Source: Actinomycetes bacterium | GTDB lineage: Bacteria; Actinomycetota; Acidimicrobiia; Acidimicrobiales; Acidimicrobiaceae | Length of the DNA stretch: 7,306 nt | NCBI GenBank assembly: GCA_021792075.1 | Contig: JAJYVK010000076.1 | Coordinates: 1-7,306, forward strand | Direction of reading: 5' to 3' | Shown: positions 5,495 through 7,306 of the stretch, one piece after another | Layout of the letters: each line of letters begins with the position of its first letter | How positions within the stretch are numbered: the first letter of the stretch is position 1 | Program-made: the position numbers and the translations under genes | The notes under the pieces: generated by a model | Seen by the model: the letters and a program-made list of their open reading frames with translations, nothing else | Database searches by the model: none | What the model was told of the DNA's origin: nothing

Positions 5495-6919
5495 TCACCT
5501 CGTCTTCAGCTCGGGAGAGCGAACTCGTTGGATTCTATTGCCTGCGGATTCAAGCTTTTCCGACAGTTCTTTCTCGACCTTGACATGGCCGAGACGGAGC
5601 GGGTTGTGACCGGAGGACTTCAAGCTCCATTCGACGGGGTCAAATGAGAAGAGGTCAGTCGTCACAAAGCCAAAGTCAAGATCCTTTGAGCCCTCCTCTA
5701 TCGCTATGATCTCGTCCACCACCACCGAGGCGCCCATCCGTTTGACCTGAACGATGAGATCGATCGAATTGGCTATTATCTGATTCACCGTCCAGATTGG
5801 AACAGTCCCATTGATGGAGAGCTGGGCCAGCAGGCGGAGTCTTGAAAGCGCGTCTTTGCAGCTGGAGGCATGGATAGTGCTCATCCCCTGGATTCCTGAT
5901 GACAGGGAGAGGAGAAGTGGCAGGCTTTCGTCGTCTCTCACCTCTCCCATCACAAGGACATCTGAGTTCATGCGGAGGCTCGCCTTTACAAGAGTCCTTA
6001 GCGGGATCTCCATGCGGCCTGGCCGATTCACTCGCGTGTGCAGCTGGACCCTGTCCGGTTTGGAGATGTTGATCTCAGGTGTCTCTTCGATGATTATCAC
6101 TCTCTTTGAGTCGGGAACCGCATCCATGAGACCACTCAGCATCGTGGTCTTACCTGATCCAGGTGCCCCGGAGATAAGGACAGTGGCTCCTGACGCTACG
6201 GCCCGGAAGAGAAAGTCGCCCGCCTGAGGTGACAGGGATCCCGCCGCCACAAAGTCTGCGATGTCTCGAAATGAGTTCTTGGCGAATTTTCGTATCGATA
6301 CCGCAAAGGAGAACTCCCTGGTGAGTTCCGGGTGGACTATGTGCAGCCTCGTTCCGTCGGGAAGTTGGGCATCCTGTACCCCCAGCGAAGCGTCCAGCTG
6401 CCTGGTGCTGCCGACAGAGGTCTCGAGCATCCTTGAGAGTACCCGTTCCAGGTGGAGTCCGTCATGGAATGATTCGTGGTGTCTGCGGGGAGGTCTGTCG
6501 TGTGATTTCACGAAGATCTCATTGGGCCCGTTTACAGAGATCTCCCAAACCGCGTTGTCCTCAAGCAGCGGCTCGATGGGTCCAAAGCCGATGAGATTTC
6601 GGAGAACTATCTCTCCGAAACCCGCCATGTCGGTGATCATTCTCGACGGATGCTCTTCGTTCCAGCTCTTGATGAGCCGGCCCAACTCGCTTTTGGCGCT
6701 CTTGAGGGAGGAGCGTGTGTTCAGATCGGCCTCGGATTTGCGAAGAAATTCGAGCAGCTGCCGTTCGATCTGTGCAGCTGCCCCCAGTGGCTCGGCGGGA
6801 GCCGAGGTTTCGAGTGTATTCAACCTATGACCTGGAGGATCGAGCCGTATATTTGGGCGGCTATCCGTGCATTTCGGGGGAGGCGTGAATAAATTAGCAA
6901 CTCCCGGGGAATGAATCAA
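5495..6919 (-). CDS. tadA: TadA/CpaF-type secretion ATPase
   Basis: A 474-residue cytoplasmic hexameric ATPase of the type II/IV secretion family that powers Tad/Flp pilus assembly. After a Pro-rich N-terminus (1-45) comes a helical region (46-100). It is followed by the CpaF signature GFGPIEPLLEDNAVWEISVN (111-130), which resembles GLGPLEPLL...EIMVNGP in relatives. The ATPase core has Walker A GAPGSGKTT (251-259, Lys257), the Asp box VIIIEETPEI (274-283), Walker B VLVMGEVRD (321-329, Glu326) and the His box GMSTIHASS (345-353, His350). All expected catalytic motifs are intact. The start is uncertain. TTG at 6919 is the first possible start after an in-frame stop; TTG at 6823 would drop 32 Pro-rich residues; the first ATG (6640) would cut into the family domain. 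Neither TTG has a strong Shine-Dalgarno. It is the first gene of the pilus operon; no tadZ precedes it in the window. Confidence 0.95.
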   Translation of the reverse strand: MIHSPGVANLFTPPPKCTDSRPNIRLDPPGHRLNTLETSAPAEPLGAAAQIERQLLEFLRKSEADLNTRSSLKSAKSELGRLIKSWNEEHPSRMITDMAGFGEIVLRNLIGFGPIEPLLEDNAVWEISVNGPNEIFVKSHDRPPRRHHESFHDGLHLERVLSRMLETSVGSTRQLDASLGVQDAQLPDGTRLHIVHPELTREFSFAVSIRKFAKNSFRDIADFVAAGSLSPQAGDFLFRAVASGATVLISGAPGSGKTTMLSGLMDAVPDSKRVIIIEETPEINISKPDRVQLHTRVNRPGRMEIPLRTLVKASLRMNSDVLVMGEVRDDESLPLLLSLSSGIQGMSTIHASSCKDALSRLRLLAQLSINGTVPIWTVNQIIANSIDLIVQVKRMGASVVVDEIIAIEEGSKDLDFGFVTTDLFSFDPVEWSLKSSGHNPLRLGHVKVEKELSEKLESAGNRIQRVRSPELKTR

Positions 6920-7094
6920 GGGTCAATTTCAACGCTCCGTCCGCTTTCCAGACCAAGTGAGTAATCTGCAAGTTTTCGTGCACTGATTCCAATTCATTTA
7001 TCAAGTGCACATTCTTGCCTCGAGGCGCTTCATCTCTGCGTGCCAGTACGCTGACTCGGTTGTTTGCAAACTGTGAACGAGTACCAGTAAGCAC
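6894..7094 (-). CDS. Doubtful 66-codon open frame overlapping the tadA start
   Basis: A GTG at 7094 opens 66 codons that end 26 bases inside tadA. The product is hydrophilic (for example RRDEAPRGKNVHLINELESV at 19-38, THLVWKADGALKLTLDSF about 45-62) and has no signal peptide, membrane segment or motif I know. No Shine-Dalgarno is seen at a suitable distance from the GTG, and a stop lies three codons upstream. It could be a small leader gene coupled to tadA, a remnant of a larger gene that once lay here, or chance. The frame also contains the hairpin at 6978-7010, which argues for a non-coding leader. Confidence 0.2.
   Translation of the reverse strand: MLTGTRSQFANNRVSVLARRDEAPRGKNVHLINELESVHENLQITHLVWKADGALKLTLDSFPGSC
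6978..7010 (-). repeat. Bulged inverted repeat in the tad operon leader
   Basis: Arms gtgcactgat (6978-6987) and atcaagtgcac (7000-7010) pair over ten bases with a single bulged A around a 12-base AT-rich loop. It lies 59 bases upstream of the tadA TTG. No T-run follows in the direction of transcription, so it is not an intrinsic terminator. It could be a dyad operator (two GTGCAC half-sites centred 27 bases apart) or an RNA leader hairpin. The pairing is seen directly; the role is inference. Confidence 0.45.
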
Positions 7095-7151
7095 TATCGG
7101 GCGCTAGGCGATCAAAACCTCCAGGGCTAACCGCAAGTGCGGGATACAGGT

Positions 7152-7180
7152 GCGTTTAAGTGTCCCTACGCGTTTAAGTG
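7152..7180. repeat. Two direct copies of GCGTTTAAGTG, 18 bp apart
   Basis: The 11-base word gcgtttaagtg occurs at 7152-7162 and again at 7170-7180, separated by tccctac. The second copy runs into gggg. Short spaced repeats with GTTTAA and G-runs are reminiscent of the multiple terminal repeats of IS21-type elements, but no transposase is recognised here. Tandem operator sites are another possibility. Confidence 0.5.
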
Positions 7181-7192
7181 GGGCAAGAAGAA

Positions 7193-7306
7193 CTACTGGT
7201 ACGTGGTGCGGCCGAGTGACGTGATAACGCTTTTCGGGGTGAGCTGCAGAGATTTCCAGTTGGACATGACGGTGGCGATGATGAATGCCAATATCTCCTC
7301 GTCCAA
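7193..7306 (-). CDS. Possible C-terminal end of an unrecognised gene (runs off window)
   Basis: Reading in from the right edge, 37 codons end at the TAG at 7193-7195 (for example TVMSNWKSLQLTPKSVITSL at about 12-31). Composition looks protein-like and the strand agrees with the pilus operon, so it could be the last part of an upstream gene. It does not resemble the C-terminus of TadZ or CpaB that I know. The plus strand is also open from about 7131 to the edge (58 codons, Trp/Tyr/Cys-containing, possible GTG start near 7137), and another minus frame is open to 7104. The sequence alone does not settle which, if any, is real. Confidence 0.25.
   Translation of the reverse strand: MDEEILAFIIATVMSNWKSLQLTPKSVITSLGRTTYQ

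Larger units (their letters stand above)
6920..7306. other. 387-base region without a confident gene upstream of tadA
   Basis: This stretch should hold the operon promoter and leader. It contains the doubtful 66-codon frame (6894-7094), the bulged hairpin (6978-7010), a small CCGC-AAGT-GCGG inverted repeat (7131-7142), the GCGTTTAAGTG direct repeats and competing open frames at the right edge. I see no convincing -35/-10 pair, tRNA or recognisable fragment of tadZ, which usually lies here in actinobacterial loci. Confidence 0.5.

Noticed and set aside
6261..6830. A 189-codon plus-strand frame opposite tadA
   Set aside because: Antisense of a gene with clear CpaF motifs; Ser-rich composition typical of an antisense shadow.
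6978..7010. Reading the GTGCAC dyad as a transcription terminator
   Set aside because: No T-run follows on either strand, and the loop is large.

Overview
All convincing genes in this window lie on the minus strand, so transcription runs from right to left. The gene set points to an actinobacterium. It holds a compact Tad-type pilus operon of the monoderm kind: an ATPase, two membrane-platform proteins, a tiny pilin and three small pilin-like proteins, with no secretin or outer-membrane genes. This operon sits close to an acetyl-CoA synthetase gene, as I recall it does in Mycobacterium (Rv3654c-Rv3660c near Rv3667) and Streptomyces. By eye the base composition is only moderately GC-rich. TTG starts are used and intergenic gaps are short. 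A moderate-GC actinobacterium such as a member of the Acidimicrobiia would fit, but that is a guess.

Layout in transcription order. (1) 6920-7306 has no confident gene. It holds competing short open frames, a bulged hairpin at 6978-7010, a doubtful 66-codon frame, and an 11-bp direct repeat at 7152-7180. (2) 6919-2285 is the Tad operon: tadA/cpaF ATPase, tadB, tadC, Flp-like pilin, tadE-like, then two further small single-TM pilin-like proteins. Genes are separated by 2-4 bases or overlap, except for a 44-base gap with its own Shine-Dalgarno before the pilin. (3) 2236-1205 encodes a PtpB/LipA-like tyrosine phosphatase, 48 bases after the last pilus gene, possibly in the same transcript. (4) 1057-1204 is an intergenic stretch with a candidate acs promoter. 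(5) 1056-1 is the N-terminal half of acetyl-CoA synthetase, cut by the window edge.

Expected working of the system: the TadA hexamer hydrolyses ATP in the cytoplasm. It drives the TadB/TadC inner-membrane platform, which extrudes a fibre of the small pilin, with the TadE/TadG-like proteins as minor pilins or initiators. TadZ, CpaB/RcpC and a prepilin peptidase are not in the window and must be encoded elsewhere or be absent. The least ordinary points are the pilin-like proteins without the usual Glu+5 processing motif, the phosphatase at the operon end with a hairpin against its start codon, and short similar motifs on both sides of the locus. I found no CRISPR array, tRNA, rRNA or complete insertion sequence.
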